Part shown: positions 29,357 through 39,687 of the stretch, one piece after another
Position numbering within the stretch: the first letter of the stretch is position 1
How the letters are laid out: each line of letters opens with the position of its first letter
Source of the DNA: Photobacterium salinisoli
GTDB lineage: Bacteria; Pseudomonadota; Gammaproteobacteria; Enterobacterales; Vibrionaceae
Direction: 5' to 3'
Length of the DNA stretch: 64,000 bases
NCBI RefSeq assembly: GCF_003614885.1
Contig: NZ_QZMS01000013.1
Coordinates: forward strand, 62,001-126,000
Program-made: the position numbers and the translations under genes
The notes under the pieces: generated by a model
The model's input: the letters and a program-made list of their open reading frames with translations, nothing else
The model's database searches: none
Told to the model about the DNA's origin: nothing

Positions 29357-30520
29357 TCAGGCTTTCGCTCGTTCTTCCAGCATAGCAACTGCCGGCAGTT
29401 TTTTGCCTTCCACAAACTCCAGGAACGCACCGCCACCGGTTGAGATATAAGACACTTTATCTTTGATACCGTACTTATCAATGGCTGCCAGCGTATCGCC
29501 GCCACCGGCAATAGAGAAACCTTCAGAGTCAGCAATCGCTTGCGCCACGACTTCAGTCCCTTTGCCGAATTGCTCAATCTCGAAAACGCCGACCGGGCCG
29601 TTCCACAAGATAGTTTTGGCTTCTTTGATAATGCGGGCCAGCTCAGCAGCAGAATCCGGACCGATATCCAGTACCATGTCGTCTTCTGCAATATCAGAAG
29701 CTGACTTAATGGTCGCTTCAGCCGTGTCAGAGAATTCTTTGGCGCAGACTACATCAGTTGCAACCGGCACATTGGTTTGCTCCATCAGCGCTTTCGCTGT
29801 ATCAACCAGTTCGGCTTCGTACAGAGATTTACCAACACCGTGACCTTCAGCTGCAATAAAGGTGTTCGCGATACCGCCACCCACCACAACCTGATCGGCA
29901 ATCTTAGCCAGTGATTCCAGCACTGTCAGTTTGGTCGACACTTTAGATCCGCCAACAATCGCTACCATAGGGCGGGCAGGATTACCCAGCGCCTTACCCA
30001 GAGCGTCCAGTTCTGCGGCCAGCAGAGGGCCGGCACACGCCACAGGCGCAAACATGCCCACACCGTGAGTAGATGCCTGTGCACGGTGAGCCGTACCGAA
30101 TGCATCCATCACAAAAACGTCACACAGTGCCGCGTATTGCTTAGACAGAGCTTCGTCATTTTTCTTCTCGCCCACGTTAAAGCGAACGTTTTCCAGCACT
30201 ACCAGTTCACCTGCGTTCAGATCCAGACCATTCAGGTAATCTTTCGCCAGCTTCACATCACAATCGAGCGCGTCTTGCAGATAGTTCACGACAGGCTGCA
30301 GAGAGAACTCGTCAGCATATTCACCTTCGGTCGGACGACCCAGGTGAGAGGTAACCATTACCTTTGCGCCTGCTGCCAGGCATTGCTTGATCGTTGGCAG
30401 AGATGCCAGGATACGTGCATCAGAAGTTACTTTACCTGCTTTTACTGGCACGTTCAGATCGGCACGGATCAGCACACGTTTACCGGCCAGATCCAGATCA
30501 GTCATCTTGATTACAGACAT
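29357..30520 (-). CDS. pgk: Phosphoglycerate kinase
   Basis: Pgk makes ATP from 1,3-bisphosphoglycerate and ADP. I start at [16 protein letters not shown] (30520) because GAGAGGA is well spaced, giving 387 residues as in E. coli. [13 protein letters not shown] (substrate-binding), [20 protein letters not shown] and the nucleotide-binding GGGDTLAAI are visible. The gene lies between epd and fbaA. Confidence 0.98.
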   Translation of the reverse strand: MSVIKMTDLDLAGKRVLIRADLNVPVKAGKVTSDARILASLPTIKQCLAAGAKVMVTSHLGRPTEGEYADEFSLQPVVNYLQDALDCDVKLAKDYLNGLDLNAGELVVLENVRFNVGEKKNDEALSKQYAALCDVFVMDAFGTAHRAQASTHGVGMFAPVACAGPLLAAELDALGKALGNPARPMVAIVGGSKVSTKLTVLESLAKIADQVVVGGGIANTFIAAEGHGVGKSLYEAELVDTAKALMEQTNVPVATDVVCAKEFSDTAEATIKSASDIAEDDMVLDIGPDSAAELARIIKEAKTILWNGPVGVFEIEQFGKGTEVVAQAIADSEGFSIAGGGDTLAAIDKYGIKDKVSYISTGGGAFLEFVEGKKLPAVAMLEERAKA

Positions 30521-30564
30521 GGTTTGTCCTCTCAATAGTCTTACTGTGTAAATGATAAATACGT

Positions 30565-31641
30565 TCAGCCCTGCGATTTTGCCTGGCTGGGAAATTCAGA
30601 AACGTCTTTTAGCTGACCACTCACCTGATGCATCACCAGTGCTGTATCCAGCATACGGTTGGCAAACCCCCATTCATTGTCGCACCAGATCAGTAATTTC
30701 AGCAGATGCTGATTACTGACACGGGTCTGGGTGCCATCAACAATGGCGCTGTGGGGATCATGATTGAAGTCAACAGAAACAAGTGGTGCTGTGGTGTAAT
30801 CGACAATATCCGTCAATGTACACCTGGCAGCCTCAGCCAGGGCTTGATTTACATCATTAACTGAGACATTAGTCTTCACCGTGACGCTCAGATCCATCGC
30901 GGTGACGTTAATTGTAGGAACCCTGACTGAAATCGCCTCAAATTTATCCGCAAATTGAGGAAAAATACGGCCTATACCTAAGTGCAATTTTGTGTCTACC
31001 GGAATGATCGACTGGCTTGCAGCGCGTGTCCGGCGCAGGTCAGTATGGTAGGCATCGATCACCTGCTGGTCATTCATGGCGGAATGAATGGTTGTGATAG
31101 TGCCGGATTCAATGCCGAAAGCATCATCTAGCACTTTAATCACAGGAACAATGCAGTTGGTGGTACAGGAACCGTTGGAAACAATGCGATCTTGAGGTGA
31201 CAGGCTATCTTGGTTAACACCGAAGATGATGGTGTTATCAATGTCATTGGCAGCAGGATGGGAAAACAGGACTTTCTTGGCACCGGCCTGAATATGGGCT
31301 TCGCCGTCGGCTCTGGATCCGAACACTCCGGTACAGTCCAGAACAATATCCACTTCCAGATCCCGCCACGGGAGCAACTGGATATCATTCAGATGAAGAA
31401 TACGAATCGCGTCTTCACTCTGACCATTGGCAATGAACAGGTGCTCCTGATCATGGCTGACCTTGCGGCCAAAGCGACCATGACTGGAATCATACTGAAG
31501 CAGATGGGCCATCGCTTCAGGCTGAGCCAGTTCGTTCACCGCCACGACTTTTATCTGGTGATGTTTGCCGCTTTCATACAAGGCCCGCAGTACACTGCGG
31601 CCGATACGGCCAAATCCATTAATTGCGACTCGTAATGTCAT
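30565..31641 (-). CDS. epd: D-erythrose-4-phosphate dehydrogenase
   Basis: Epd oxidises erythrose 4-phosphate to 4-phosphoerythronate for pyridoxal phosphate synthesis. I start at [17 protein letters not shown] (31641), giving 358 residues. The catalytic cysteine is in [13 protein letters not shown]. It is a GapA paralogue, but the [14 protein letters not shown] segment and the position upstream of pgk identify it as Epd. In many Vibrio genomes tktA lies upstream; here metK is the next gene and diverges. Confidence 0.94.
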   Translation of the reverse strand: MTLRVAINGFGRIGRSVLRALYESGKHHQIKVVAVNELAQPEAMAHLLQYDSSHGRFGRKVSHDQEHLFIANGQSEDAIRILHLNDIQLLPWRDLEVDIVLDCTGVFGSRADGEAHIQAGAKKVLFSHPAANDIDNTIIFGVNQDSLSPQDRIVSNGSCTTNCIVPVIKVLDDAFGIESGTITTIHSAMNDQQVIDAYHTDLRRTRAASQSIIPVDTKLHLGIGRIFPQFADKFEAISVRVPTINVTAMDLSVTVKTNVSVNDVNQALAEAARCTLTDIVDYTTAPLVSVDFNHDPHSAIVDGTQTRVSNQHLLKLLIWCDNEWGFANRMLDTALVMHQVSGQLKDVSEFPSQAKSQG

Positions 31642-32141
31642 ATCCGTGCTACGTAAGTGAAAAGCCGCTCTAGTGTATACCAAGCGTTAACGAGATTCAT
31701 CCTAATTGTGACCCGCCTCACTCCCCAGGACGATTGTCTGTGAGCGTAGCGCAATACCAGTAAATACGCCCACTGTAACTGCATCCTTCCTTTATAACAG
31801 ATATGTAAATAGTGCTTTACCGGAATAAATAAATCTCCCGTCCGGCGTATTTTTTTCATTGTCCGAAATAATTTTTCTGCAACCTATCAATAACAATTGT
31901 TCCCAGCAGTGGATCACCACAGCTCAATCCGGCCATCACTGCTTAGAGAGTAATACGCACCGGGACATCAAGAGACCGGGATGCATTTCGCAAAGAGAAG
32001 ACGAGGCTGCAAACTCACAAAGAAGGGGGATGGTCTGATTTTTCAATAAATACCAGTATTATTCACCAACAAGATTACAAACCACACGATGAAGATAATC
32101 GTTTGGCTGAAAAATATCTTATTTCCACACATATCTAGTTG

Positions 32142-32169
32142 TTGATTTTGATCCCATACCAGTTATTAT
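32142..32169 (+). promoter_or_regulatory. metK promoter
   Basis: TTGATT, 16 bases, TATTAT. The predicted start of transcription falls inside the adjacent MetJ-like boxes, as expected for repression. Confidence 0.65.
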
Positions 32170-32193
32170 AGCCGTCTAGACGGAGGTAGCTCT
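32170..32193 (+). promoter_or_regulatory. MetJ operator (tandem met boxes)
   Basis: AGCCGTCT (7 of 8 to the met box AGACGTCT) is followed without gap by AGACGGAG (5 of 8) and GTAGCTCT (4 of 8). MetJ binds tandem 8-base boxes with S-adenosylmethionine as corepressor, and metK makes that compound. Confidence 0.7.
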
Positions 32194-32281
32194 ATACATA
32201 CAGACTGATGATTTATCACGCAGACTGATGAAAATCACACCTCCAATCACCTTTAAAGTTTTTCTAATAGTGAGAATACTC

Positions 32282-33436
32282 ATGGCGAAACACCTGTTTA
32301 CTTCTGAGTCGGTATCGGAAGGCCATCCAGATAAAATTGCAGACCAGATCTCAGATGCAGTCCTGGATGCGATCTTAGAACAAGACCCGAAAGCACGTGT
32401 TGCGTGTGAGACTTACGTAAAAACCGGCATGGTCATGGTCGGTGGTGAAATCACTACCACTGCCTGGGTGGATATCGAAGAGCTGACCCGTCAGACGGTG
32501 CGTGAAATTGGTTACGTGCATTCAGACATGGGTTTTGATGCCAACTCTTGTGCTGTACTGAGCGCAATTGGTAAGCAGTCTCCAGACATTAACCAGGGTG
32601 TTGACCGCAGCGACCCGAAAGATCTGGGTGCAGGCGATCAGGGTATCATGTTCGGTTACGCCACCAACGAAACTGAAGTACTGATGCCAGCTCCTGTGAC
32701 TTATGCTCACCGTCTGGTTGAGCGTCAGGCTAAAGTCCGTAAAAACGGCACCCTGCCTTGGCTGCGCCCGGACGCAAAAAGCCAGGTCACCTTTGCCTAC
32801 GATCAGGGCAAAATCGTGGGTATCGATGCCGTAGTTCTGTCCACTCAGCACTGTGACAGCATTGAGCTTCCTGTACTGCAAGAAGCAGTAATGGAAGAGA
32901 TCATCAAGCCAGTTCTGCCGGCAGAGTGGCTGACCCAGGACACCAAATACTTCATCAACCCAACCGGCCGCTTTGTCATTGGTGGTCCAATGGGCGACTG
33001 TGGTCTGACTGGCCGTAAAATCATCGTTGATACCTACGGCGGTGCAGCGCGTCACGGCGGTGGTGCCTTCTCGGGTAAAGATCCATCGAAAGTGGACCGC
33101 AGTGCGGCATACGCCGCCCGTTATGTGGCAAAAAACATTGTCGCGGCTGGCCTGGCTGATCGCTGTGAAATCCAGCTGTCGTACGCTATCGGTGTTGCCG
33201 ATCCAACATCTATCATGGTGGAAACCTTCGGCACCGAGAAAGTCTCTCATGATCTGATCGTGGACGCCGTGCGCCATCACTTCGACCTGCGTCCATACGG
33301 CCTGATCGAAATGCTGGATCTGCTGCAGCCTATCTACAAAAAGACAGCGGCATACGGTCACTTTGGCCGTGAAGAGTTCCCTTGGGAGAAAACCGACAAG
33401 GCAGAGCTGCTGCGCGATTACGCCAACATCAAGTAA
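32282..33436 (+). CDS. metK: S-adenosylmethionine synthetase
   Basis: MetK makes S-adenosylmethionine from methionine and ATP. I start at [18 protein letters not shown] (32282), giving 384 residues as in E. coli; the frame continues to 32228 without family similarity. [34 protein letters not shown] and the HPDK ATP/metal site are visible. A promoter with MetJ-like boxes lies upstream and a strong terminator downstream. Confidence 0.98.
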   Translation: MAKHLFTSESVSEGHPDKIADQISDAVLDAILEQDPKARVACETYVKTGMVMVGGEITTTAWVDIEELTRQTVREIGYVHSDMGFDANSCAVLSAIGKQSPDINQGVDRSDPKDLGAGDQGIMFGYATNETEVLMPAPVTYAHRLVERQAKVRKNGTLPWLRPDAKSQVTFAYDQGKIVGIDAVVLSTQHCDSIELPVLQEAVMEEIIKPVLPAEWLTQDTKYFINPTGRFVIGGPMGDCGLTGRKIIVDTYGGAARHGGGAFSGKDPSKVDRSAAYAARYVAKNIVAAGLADRCEIQLSYAIGVADPTSIMVETFGTEKVSHDLIVDAVRHHFDLRPYGLIEMLDLLQPIYKKTAAYGHFGREEFPWEKTDKAELLRDYANIK

Positions 33437-33472
33437 TCCGTTCTGAATCAGCAAGGCTGTGATTCTTACTCG

Positions 33473-33502
33473 TGAAAAAGGAAGCTTCGGCTTCCTTTTT
33501 CA
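33473..33502 (+). terminator. Terminator after metK
   Basis: GAAAAAGGAAGC-TTCG-GCTTCCTTTTTC, a stable tetraloop hairpin with a T run. Confidence 0.92.
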
Positions 33503-33530
33503 TTGCTTTCCTTTCGCTCCGTCCGCTCCC

Positions 33531-33588
33531 CTGTACAGCTCTTTCAGCTTAGGGCCACCTATGATCTAAAAGCAGATCAAGCTGTTAC
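33531..33588 (+). repeat. Intergenic repeat, copy A
   Basis: Layout CTGTACAGCT-N14-CCACCTATGATC-N14-GCTGTTAC. Copy B has the same blocks at identical spacing, and the spacers differ, so this is not a simple recent duplication. Confidence 0.7.
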
Positions 33589-33685
33589 CCCATCTCTAAA
33601 AAACAGATAACAACATGAAAATAAAAACATTTTAGTGCTTTTTACTTCCCATGTTCCAATCGCTCAATAAGCTGATCATCTGTGG

Positions 33686-33742
33686 CTGTACAGCTTACTG
33701 AGGTTTTGACCACCTATGATCCAAATGCTGTCATTGCTGTAC
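33686..33742 (+). repeat. Intergenic repeat, copy B
   Basis: Layout CTGTACAGCT-N14-CCACCTATGATC-N14-GCTGTAC. The outer blocks are inverted relative to each other (GTACAGC / GCTGTAC). Confidence 0.7.
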
Positions 33743-33827
33743 AAGACGCATTTCAGGCCTGTCGCGGGTAGAAAATCAGCGCCAGACCTTTCATACTGAG
33801 TCCCTTGTTTGTTCACCTTTCAGCGTT

Positions 33828-34325
33828 ATGGACTCACTACAACAAGCGATTATTGAGCGTACCCTCTCCTGCCTTCGCCTGGCTGAAAAAAAGCTTGGTA
33901 AACAGTTTCCTCAACCGGCAATTCGTTTTACCCAGCGCGGTAAAATTGCAGGCAGTGCCCGGATGCAGAGCTGGGAGATCCGCTATAACCCAATACTGCT
34001 GGCAGAAAACCCGCAGGCTTTTCTGAACGAAGTGGTTCCCCATGAGCTCGCCCACCTGCTCACTTATGCCTGCCATGGCAAAGTCCGTCCGCACGGCCCT
34101 GAGTGGCAGAAGATAATGACTGAGGTGTTTAATGTACCGGCACGAACCACGCACAGCTTCGATGTATCTTCTGTGGGCGGACGTACTTTCCGCTACCGCT
34201 GCCAATGCCGTGAGCATCAACTCACTGTCAGACGGCATAATAAGATTCTGCGTCAGCAAGCCATCTATCACTGCATGCAATGCCACCAGCCCTTAACGCT
34301 TGTTGCTGGAAATACGCCGCAGTGA
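33828..34325 (+). CDS. sprT: SprT family zinc metalloprotease-like protein
   Basis: SprT is a predicted zinc protein related to the eukaryotic DNA-protein crosslink protease Spartan. The 165-residue protein has VVPHELAHLLTYACHG with the HExxH motif (HELAH) and a C-terminal zinc ribbon (RCQCREH...YHCMQCHQPL). It is upstream of endA, as in E. coli. Its substrate is not established. Confidence 0.93.
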   Translation: MDSLQQAIIERTLSCLRLAEKKLGKQFPQPAIRFTQRGKIAGSARMQSWEIRYNPILLAENPQAFLNEVVPHELAHLLTYACHGKVRPHGPEWQKIMTEVFNVPARTTHSFDVSSVGGRTFRYRCQCREHQLTVRRHNKILRQQAIYHCMQCHQPLTLVAGNTPQ

Positions 34326-34427
34326 TACTGAAAATTTGATTTTTTACACACAGATAACGTGAAACACTTCTAAAAAATTCCGGTACTGATAACATCATCA
34401 ACCCTGTATTCAGTCACCGGAAATCCC

Positions 34428-35147
34428 ATGTTAATCAAGCTGAAATGGCGAATAGCCGTCGTACTGCTAAGCGTCAGTGCCCTGCCCCATCCCGTATTGG
34501 CAGACTCACCGCCAACCTTCTCCAAAGCCAAAAAACTGCTGGTAAATATTTATCAGGATCACAACGAGAGCTTTTACTGTGGCTGCCGGATTGAATGGCA
34601 AGGGAAAAAGGGCATCCCGGACTTAAACAGCTGTGGCTATCAGGTACGCAAACAGGAAAAACGTGCCAGCCGGATTGAGTGGGAGCACGTGGTTCCAGCC
34701 TGGCAATTTGGCCATCAGTTGCAATGCTGGCAGGATGGCGGGCGTAAAAACTGCCGTAAAGACCTGACCTTCAACCGGATGGAGGCTGACATGCATAACC
34801 TGACCCCGGCCATCGGCGAAGTGAACGGCGATCGTTCCAACTACCGCTTTACCCCCTGGCGTGAAAATGACGGTGCCTATTACGGTCAGTGCGATATCAA
34901 AGTGGATTTCAAGAACCGCCGGGTGGATCCGCCACCACGTGCCAGAGGCGCCATTGCCCGCACCTATCTTTACATGGAGCAGGAATACCGCTTCCGGCTG
35001 GCGAAAAATCAGCGTCAGCTGATGCAGGCCTGGCACAAGAGCTACCCGGTCAGCCCCTGGGAGTGTGAAAGGGATCGGAGAATCGCGAAAATCCAGAACA
35101 AGCACAACAGCTTTGTGCTGGAAGCGTGTCAGCAGGCCGGACTTTAA
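34428..35147 (+). CDS. endA: Endonuclease I (periplasmic DNase)
   Basis: EndA (Dns-type) is a secreted or periplasmic nuclease that degrades extracellular double-stranded DNA. The 239-residue protein has a signal peptide ending HPVLA, the active-site segment [14 protein letters not shown] and the metal/DNA-binding [21 protein letters not shown]. Cysteines (for example [22 protein letters not shown]) suit a disulphide-bonded exported enzyme. A strong terminator follows. Confidence 0.95.
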   Translation: MLIKLKWRIAVVLLSVSALPHPVLADSPPTFSKAKKLLVNIYQDHNESFYCGCRIEWQGKKGIPDLNSCGYQVRKQEKRASRIEWEHVVPAWQFGHQLQCWQDGGRKNCRKDLTFNRMEADMHNLTPAIGEVNGDRSNYRFTPWRENDGAYYGQCDIKVDFKNRRVDPPPRARGAIARTYLYMEQEYRFRLAKNQRQLMQAWHKSYPVSPWECERDRRIAKIQNKHNSFVLEACQQAGL

Positions 35148-35153
35148 TATAAC

Positions 35154-35184
35154 AACGGCTGAGATCAGGGAATCTCAGCCGTTT
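35154..35184. terminator. Terminator between endA and the lipoprotein gene
   Basis: AACGGCTGAGAT and ATCTCAGCCGTT form a perfect 12-bp stem around CAGGGA, between converging genes. Confidence 0.85.
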
Positions 35185-35192
35185 GCCTGTGC

Positions 35193-36506
35193 TTAGTGAC
35201 GCAGCATCTCATCTAAATAGCGTTTGCTGTTGTCCGGCACCGGCTCCTGACGGTAAACGCGCTCATATCGGGCAGACATGACTGACGTACGAGCCTGACA
35301 CCAGCCATAACCGTATGGCAAATCCACTGGCGTGACGCTTTCTATGGATGCAAATTCCGCACTCAGATCCTGCTGCAATATACTTTCCGATACCAGCCTG
35401 GCGCGCGGCACAACCTCTTTCTGTGCCAGCCGATTGCGCTGCCCCCAGCCAATGATCAGATCGTCACAACTGTAGTTAGCAAAAGTCGGTGAAGAGGTAA
35501 ACGCCACATCAGAGAACGCACCATATTCCCGCCACATCATGTAGGCTTCAAACAGCATGGCAACATCTTCAGCCCCGGTGTAATACCCGTAAAAATCGGC
35601 GGCACCATCGGGCTCGAACGCCGCGCCGGCCTGCTCAGGCGACATGGTGGTTGACGCAGATGCTCCGCCAAAATAACGCTCTGCCATCAACTGCAAACTG
35701 TCCGCAGAAAGCCCATGGGTTTGCTGCAATGCCGTCTGAATCCAGTGGCCTTTCATCAGCTGGATGTTTCTGCCTATGCTGGTTGTCACATCCAGCACAC
35801 TGAGTTGATCCGGCGGCAGGAAGTCATTGGCATGAGCCAGTTCATGGACCAGCAGGTTAAACAGACCCGGTGCTATTTCAGACTTGCTACGCCAGTTATT
35901 GACATTCGCATCATAGCTGTTGCTGTAAGTGACATACTCTCCATTGCTGTGCACATAGCGCTGCATAGCCAGAAACGGCAGCGACTCGGTAAAGCCCGCA
36001 CGGTAATCCTGCTGCTGGTAGATATCATTCCATTCGGCCTGATTACGCCACAGATAACGCGGATCGATATAAATACTTGCGGTGTCTGTGTGATAGAAAG
36101 ACGGGCGGATATCAAGACTGAGTACGATGACATTAAGTGGCCTGAACAGGTTCAGCACATCCTGCGGTAAGTCACGCACCACATCCATAAAGCTGTCCCC
36201 CATCCAGTGATGAGACACCAGCAGCCGCTCGGCAATATCCTCCGGGGTCAAATCGCCCTGAATGTCATAGCCAAGCGGCGCGATATCCTGCATCTGGCAA
36301 GACTGCCTCTGCTTATAGATGACAGCACAATCCTCGGCTGCCAATCCGTACTCACTGGTACTCAGATACGGTTGCAGGCTGGCCAGCAAAGGATCGCCAT
36401 CCACATTCAGACTGCGCTCGCCCGACTTGCCGTCACCACCACAGCCCGCCACCAACAAGGTCGTCATAAGGAGCGCCAGTCTGCGCGTTCCTTGTGTTAT
36501 TGTCAT
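35193..36506 (-). CDS. Uncharacterised lipoprotein with HExxH metalloprotease motif
   Basis: I do not recognise a named family. From ATG 36506 (AGGGGA upstream) the product has 437 residues; the frame extends to 36665 but the lipoprotein start is convincing: TRRLALLMTTLLVAGC with the lipidated Cys22. The next residues are Gly, so outer-membrane targeting is likely. A LLVHELAHANDFLPP segment (His221, Glu222, His225) gives the zinc motif HExxH, and GAEDVAMLFEAYMMWREYG (near 311-329) could supply the third ligand. Several aromatic-rich segments follow. It is placed between endA and rsmE. A zinc peptidase role is inferred only from the motif. Confidence 0.8.
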   Translation of the reverse strand: MTITQGTRRLALLMTTLLVAGCGGDGKSGERSLNVDGDPLLASLQPYLSTSEYGLAAEDCAVIYKQRQSCQMQDIAPLGYDIQGDLTPEDIAERLLVSHHWMGDSFMDVVRDLPQDVLNLFRPLNVIVLSLDIRPSFYHTDTASIYIDPRYLWRNQAEWNDIYQQQDYRAGFTESLPFLAMQRYVHSNGEYVTYSNSYDANVNNWRSKSEIAPGLFNLLVHELAHANDFLPPDQLSVLDVTTSIGRNIQLMKGHWIQTALQQTHGLSADSLQLMAERYFGGASASTTMSPEQAGAAFEPDGAADFYGYYTGAEDVAMLFEAYMMWREYGAFSDVAFTSSPTFANYSCDDLIIGWGQRNRLAQKEVVPRARLVSESILQQDLSAEFASIESVTPVDLPYGYGWCQARTSVMSARYERVYRQEPVPDNSKRYLDEMLRH

Positions 36507-36766
36507 TTTGGTTATATCCCCTGTATAACAGCCCCGCCGTAAAGCCGGCATTTTAGGGGATACGGGGTTCAATCCCTCTGACTTTTTGCCGGAGTTATGA
36601 GCCGTATCAATGTCGGTTCGTACAGCTTTTGCGCGAGATAACACTTCAGCGCAGTTCCGCAGCATTGCATCGCGCCTTATTCAGCACTGTGCAATGTTCG
36701 GTACATTAGCACCAAGCTTGATATACTGACGCCAGGAATAACCATCAAAGCCAACGAATTATTACT

Positions 36767-37498
36767 ATGAGAGTGCCACGTATTTTTCATCCTGAGACTC
36801 TGCCTGCCAGCGGCAGAGTGCCATTAAGTGACGACGCCGCCAACCATGTCGGCCGCGTGATGCGCATGCAGCCAGGCCAGGAAATTCTGTTGTTCGACGG
36901 CAGCAATGCTGAATTTCCGGCCGTCATTACTGAAGCCGGTAAAAAGCATGTCGAAGTAGAGATCTCTGCCCGTGTTGAACACAGTGTTGAGTCCCCTTTG
37001 GATCTGCATTTGGGCCAGGTGATATCCCGTGGCGATAAGATGGAATTCACGATTCAGAAATCCGTCGAGCTGGGCGTAAACAGCATTACGCCACTGATCT
37101 CTGAGCGCTGCGGCGTCAAACTGACTCAGGACAGGTTCGATAAGAAACTGTCCCAGTGGCAAAAAATCGCCATCAGCGCCTGCGAGCAATGCGGCCGCAA
37201 TGTGGTGCCGGAAATCCGTCCTGTAATGAAACTTGAAGACTGGTGCGCGGAAGAATTTGACGGTCTGAAGTTGAATTTGCACCCAAGAGCCCAATATTCC
37301 ATTAATACCCTGCCCACACCTGTTAACCGGGTCCGTCTGCTGATCGGGCCGGAAGGCGGTCTGTCGGAGCAGGAAATCAGTATGACAGAAGCATTCCGGT
37401 TCAGCGAAGTGCTGCTGGGTCCCCGGGTTCTCAGAACTGAAACTGCCGCTATGACGGCGATAACTGCGCTACAGGTCCGCTTTGGCGATCTTGGCTAA
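36767..37498 (+). CDS. rsmE: 16S rRNA m3U1498 methyltransferase
   Basis: RsmE methylates N3 of U1498 in 16S rRNA. The 243-residue SPOUT-fold protein has an N-terminal PUA-like domain (RVPRIFHPE...[11 protein letters not shown]), [11 protein letters not shown] and the knot signature [14 protein letters not shown] with [11 protein letters not shown]. It lies 15 bases before gshB; rsmE-gshB is the conserved order. Confidence 0.97.
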   Translation: MRVPRIFHPETLPASGRVPLSDDAANHVGRVMRMQPGQEILLFDGSNAEFPAVITEAGKKHVEVEISARVEHSVESPLDLHLGQVISRGDKMEFTIQKSVELGVNSITPLISERCGVKLTQDRFDKKLSQWQKIAISACEQCGRNVVPEIRPVMKLEDWCAEEFDGLKLNLHPRAQYSINTLPTPVNRVRLLIGPEGGLSEQEISMTEAFRFSEVLLGPRVLRTETAAMTAITALQVRFGDLG

Positions 37499-37513
37499 CC
37501 AAGGAGAAAAGAC

Positions 37514-38464
37514 ATGATCAAATTGGGTATTGTGATGGATCCCATCCAGTCCATTACCATCAAAAAGGATTCCAGCTTTGCGATGATGCTTGAAGCGCAG
37601 CGTCGCGGCTGGGAGATCCATTATATGGAAATGGCTGATCTGTCTCTGGAGCAAGGCAAAGCGATCGCCCGGACCCGGATCGTCAAACTAAAGGAAGATC
37701 CCAACGACTGGTTCAGCTTTCACGGTGAGCAGGAAATCGAGCTGAGCGAGCTCGATGCCGTGCTGATGCGTAAAGATCCGCCGTTCGATACTGAATACAT
37801 CTACGCCACCTATATTCTGGAGCGTGCTGAAGAACAGGGTACCCTGATCGTCAACAAGCCTCAGAGCCTGCGCGACTGTAACGAAAAACTCTACACCGCC
37901 TGGTTCCCGGAGCTGACGCCAACCACCATAGTGACCCGCCGGACAGATAAGATCCGTGCTTTCCAGCAAGAACATGGCGATATCATTCTCAAACCGCTGG
38001 ACGGTATGGGCGGCTCGTCGATCTTCCGCGTTAAGGCCGGGGATCCTAACCTGTCGGTGATTATTGAAACCCTGACCAATCACGGTGAATACTACTGTAT
38101 GGCGCAAACGTTCGTGCCGGACATCAGTAACGGCGACAAGCGCATTCTGGTGGTAGACGGCGAGCCTATGCCTTACTGTCTGGCCCGTATTCCGGCCGAA
38201 GGGGAAACCCGCGGAAACCTGGCAGCCGGTGGTCGCGGTGAACCCCGCCCGCTGAGCGAGACTGACCGCAAAATTGCCGAAGCTGTTGCACCGGCACTGA
38301 AAGAAAAAGGGCTGATTTTTGTGGGTCTGGATGTGATTGGCGACAAGCTGACTGAAATCAATGTCACCAGCCCAACCTGTATCCGCGAAATTGAAGCAGC
38401 GTATGATATTTCTATTACGGGCAAACTCATGGATGCCATCGAACGCCGCCTGAAAACCGCTTAA
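37514..38464 (+). CDS. gshB: Glutathione synthetase
   Basis: GshB joins gamma-glutamylcysteine and glycine with ATP. The 316-residue ATP-grasp protein starts MIKLGIVMDPIQSI and has KPLDGMGGSSIFRV (nucleotide loop), RKDPPFDTEYIY and LTEINVTSPTCIREIE at the metal site. AAGGAG lies upstream. A hairpin follows before yqgE. Confidence 0.97.
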   Translation: MIKLGIVMDPIQSITIKKDSSFAMMLEAQRRGWEIHYMEMADLSLEQGKAIARTRIVKLKEDPNDWFSFHGEQEIELSELDAVLMRKDPPFDTEYIYATYILERAEEQGTLIVNKPQSLRDCNEKLYTAWFPELTPTTIVTRRTDKIRAFQQEHGDIILKPLDGMGGSSIFRVKAGDPNLSVIIETLTNHGEYYCMAQTFVPDISNGDKRILVVDGEPMPYCLARIPAEGETRGNLAAGGRGEPRPLSETDRKIAEAVAPALKEKGLIFVGLDVIGDKLTEINVTSPTCIREIEAAYDISITGKLMDAIERRLKTA

Positions 38465-38480
38465 TACGGATACCGCCTGG

Positions 38481-38525
38481 ACGTGTTGTCTGCTGACGTT
38501 GACAACACGTCACGTTTTCATTTTT
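38481..38525 (+). terminator. Terminator-like hairpin after gshB
   Basis: ACGTGTTGTC and GACAACACGT form a perfect 10-bp stem with a 10-base loop, followed after a few bases by two T runs. Confidence 0.65.
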
Positions 38526-38616
38526 AACGGCATCTCTCTCAGACTTACCATTTAGGCTATTTAGTTCTCATAATGTAGTTAAGAGAGTCTGTCTGAGAGT
38601 GTGTAAGGACTGAACG

Positions 38617-39180
38617 ATGAATCTCACCAATCATTTTCTGGTGGCCATGCCCAGTCTGCAGGATCCACACTTCAAACGCAGTGTGGTGTATGTGTGCGAG
38701 CATAATGATGAAGGCGCAATGGGCATTGTCATTAACCTGCCTATTGATGTGTCCGTCGGCAGCATGCTGGAGCAGATCAAGGTCGAGCGCGACTTACCCG
38801 TTGCCCATCCTGCCAGTCTGGAAAAACCTGTCATGATAGGCGGCCCGGTGGCCGGTGACCGGGGATTTATCCTGCACAACAGTAAAGAAGAATACAGCTC
38901 CAGCCTTGATCTGACCGAAGAGATCAAGATGACCACATCAACCGATATCCTGCCATTGCTGGGTACTAAGGATGAGCCGAGCCAATTTCTGGTCGCGCTT
39001 GGCTATGCCGGCTGGACCGCCGGTCAGCTGGAACAGGAACTGGCCGACAACAGCTGGCTGACCATGGAAGCCGATCCTAAGGTAGTGTTCGAAACCCCGA
39101 TCAATGAACGCTGGGACAAAGCCGTCGCCAAACTGGGGATCCATTCTGCTAACTTATCCACTGAAATAGGACATTCATGA
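38617..39180 (+). CDS. yqgE: UPF0301/AlgH family protein YqgE
   Basis: YqgE is a conserved small protein of unknown biochemical role; Pseudomonas AlgH was linked to alginate regulation. The 187-residue protein has [23 protein letters not shown] and [16 protein letters not shown], the family hallmarks. It overlaps yqgF by four bases (ATGA), the usual pair. Confidence 0.95.
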   Translation: MNLTNHFLVAMPSLQDPHFKRSVVYVCEHNDEGAMGIVINLPIDVSVGSMLEQIKVERDLPVAHPASLEKPVMIGGPVAGDRGFILHNSKEEYSSSLDLTEEIKMTTSTDILPLLGTKDEPSQFLVALGYAGWTAGQLEQELADNSWLTMEADPKVVFETPINERWDKAVAKLGIHSANLSTEIGHS

Positions 39181-39605
39181 GCACTTCTCGAACCGTACTT
39201 GCCTTCGACTATGGTACCAAAAGCATTGGTGCCGCCATCGGCCAGGAACTGACGGGGACAGCCAATCCCCTTTCGGCCCTGAAAGCCAACGACGGTATTC
39301 CCAGCTGGGAAGCGATTGAAAAATTACTGAAAGAATGGCAACCCGATCTGATTGTGGTCGGCCTGCCGCTGGATGTTTACGGCCAGGAGCTGGAAAGTAT
39401 CACCCCACGCGCCCGCAAATTTGCCAACCGCCTGCACGGCCGGTTCGGATGCCAGGTCGAATTACATGATGAACGCTTGAGTACGGTCGAAGCGCGCTCC
39501 GATCTGTTTGCCCGCGGCGGCTACCGCTCGCTCAGCAAAGGCAATGTCGACTCTCAGTCTGCTGTCGTTATCCTCGAAAGCTGGTTCGAACAGCAATACG
39601 GTTGA
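39177..39605 (+). CDS. yqgF: Putative pre-16S rRNA nuclease YqgF (RuvX)
   Basis: YqgF is an RNase H-like fold nuclease implicated in 16S rRNA 5' processing. The 142-residue protein has the catalytic strand [15 protein letters not shown] (Asp10), [10 protein letters not shown] and [10 protein letters not shown] (conserved acidic residue), and ends near [12 protein letters not shown]. In E. coli a pilT-like gene follows; here a minus-strand YjiH-like gene intervenes. Confidence 0.95.
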   Translation: MSTSRTVLAFDYGTKSIGAAIGQELTGTANPLSALKANDGIPSWEAIEKLLKEWQPDLIVVGLPLDVYGQELESITPRARKFANRLHGRFGCQVELHDERLSTVEARSDLFARGGYRSLSKGNVDSQSAVVILESWFEQQYG

Positions 39606-39610
39606 TCGCT

Positions 39611-39660
39611 CTGTACAGCGTTTTGAGTGTTGAGATCATGGGTGACCTAAAACTCTGAGC
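39611..39660 (-). repeat. Intergenic repeat, copy C
   Basis: On the plus strand GTACAGC (39613-39619), N14, GATCATGGGTGACC (39634-39647). This is the reverse complement of the right half of copies A and B at the same spacing. It starts six bases after the yqgF stop. Confidence 0.65.
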
Positions 39661-39687
39661 CCTGCAAATTAGCGATATCATCATAAG

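Larger units (their letters stand above)
31642..32281. other. 640-base divergent epd / metK control region
   Basis: This large gap carries the metK promoter and a MetJ-like operator near 32142-32193 and a pair of 11-base direct repeats at 32201 and 32221. The rest shows no gene, no tRNA and no clear epd promoter. Its size and the lack of tktA suggest a gene may have been lost here. Confidence 0.6.
33503..33827. other. Gap between metK and sprT with two repeat copies
   Basis: No gene is seen. The gap carries copies A (33531-33588) and B (33686-33742) of an intergenic repeat, described separately, in the same orientation. Confidence 0.6.

Noticed and set aside
32522..33454. 310-codon minus-strand frame opposite metK
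   Set aside because: Antisense shadow of a strongly codon-biased gene; it has no recognisable motif and no promoter.
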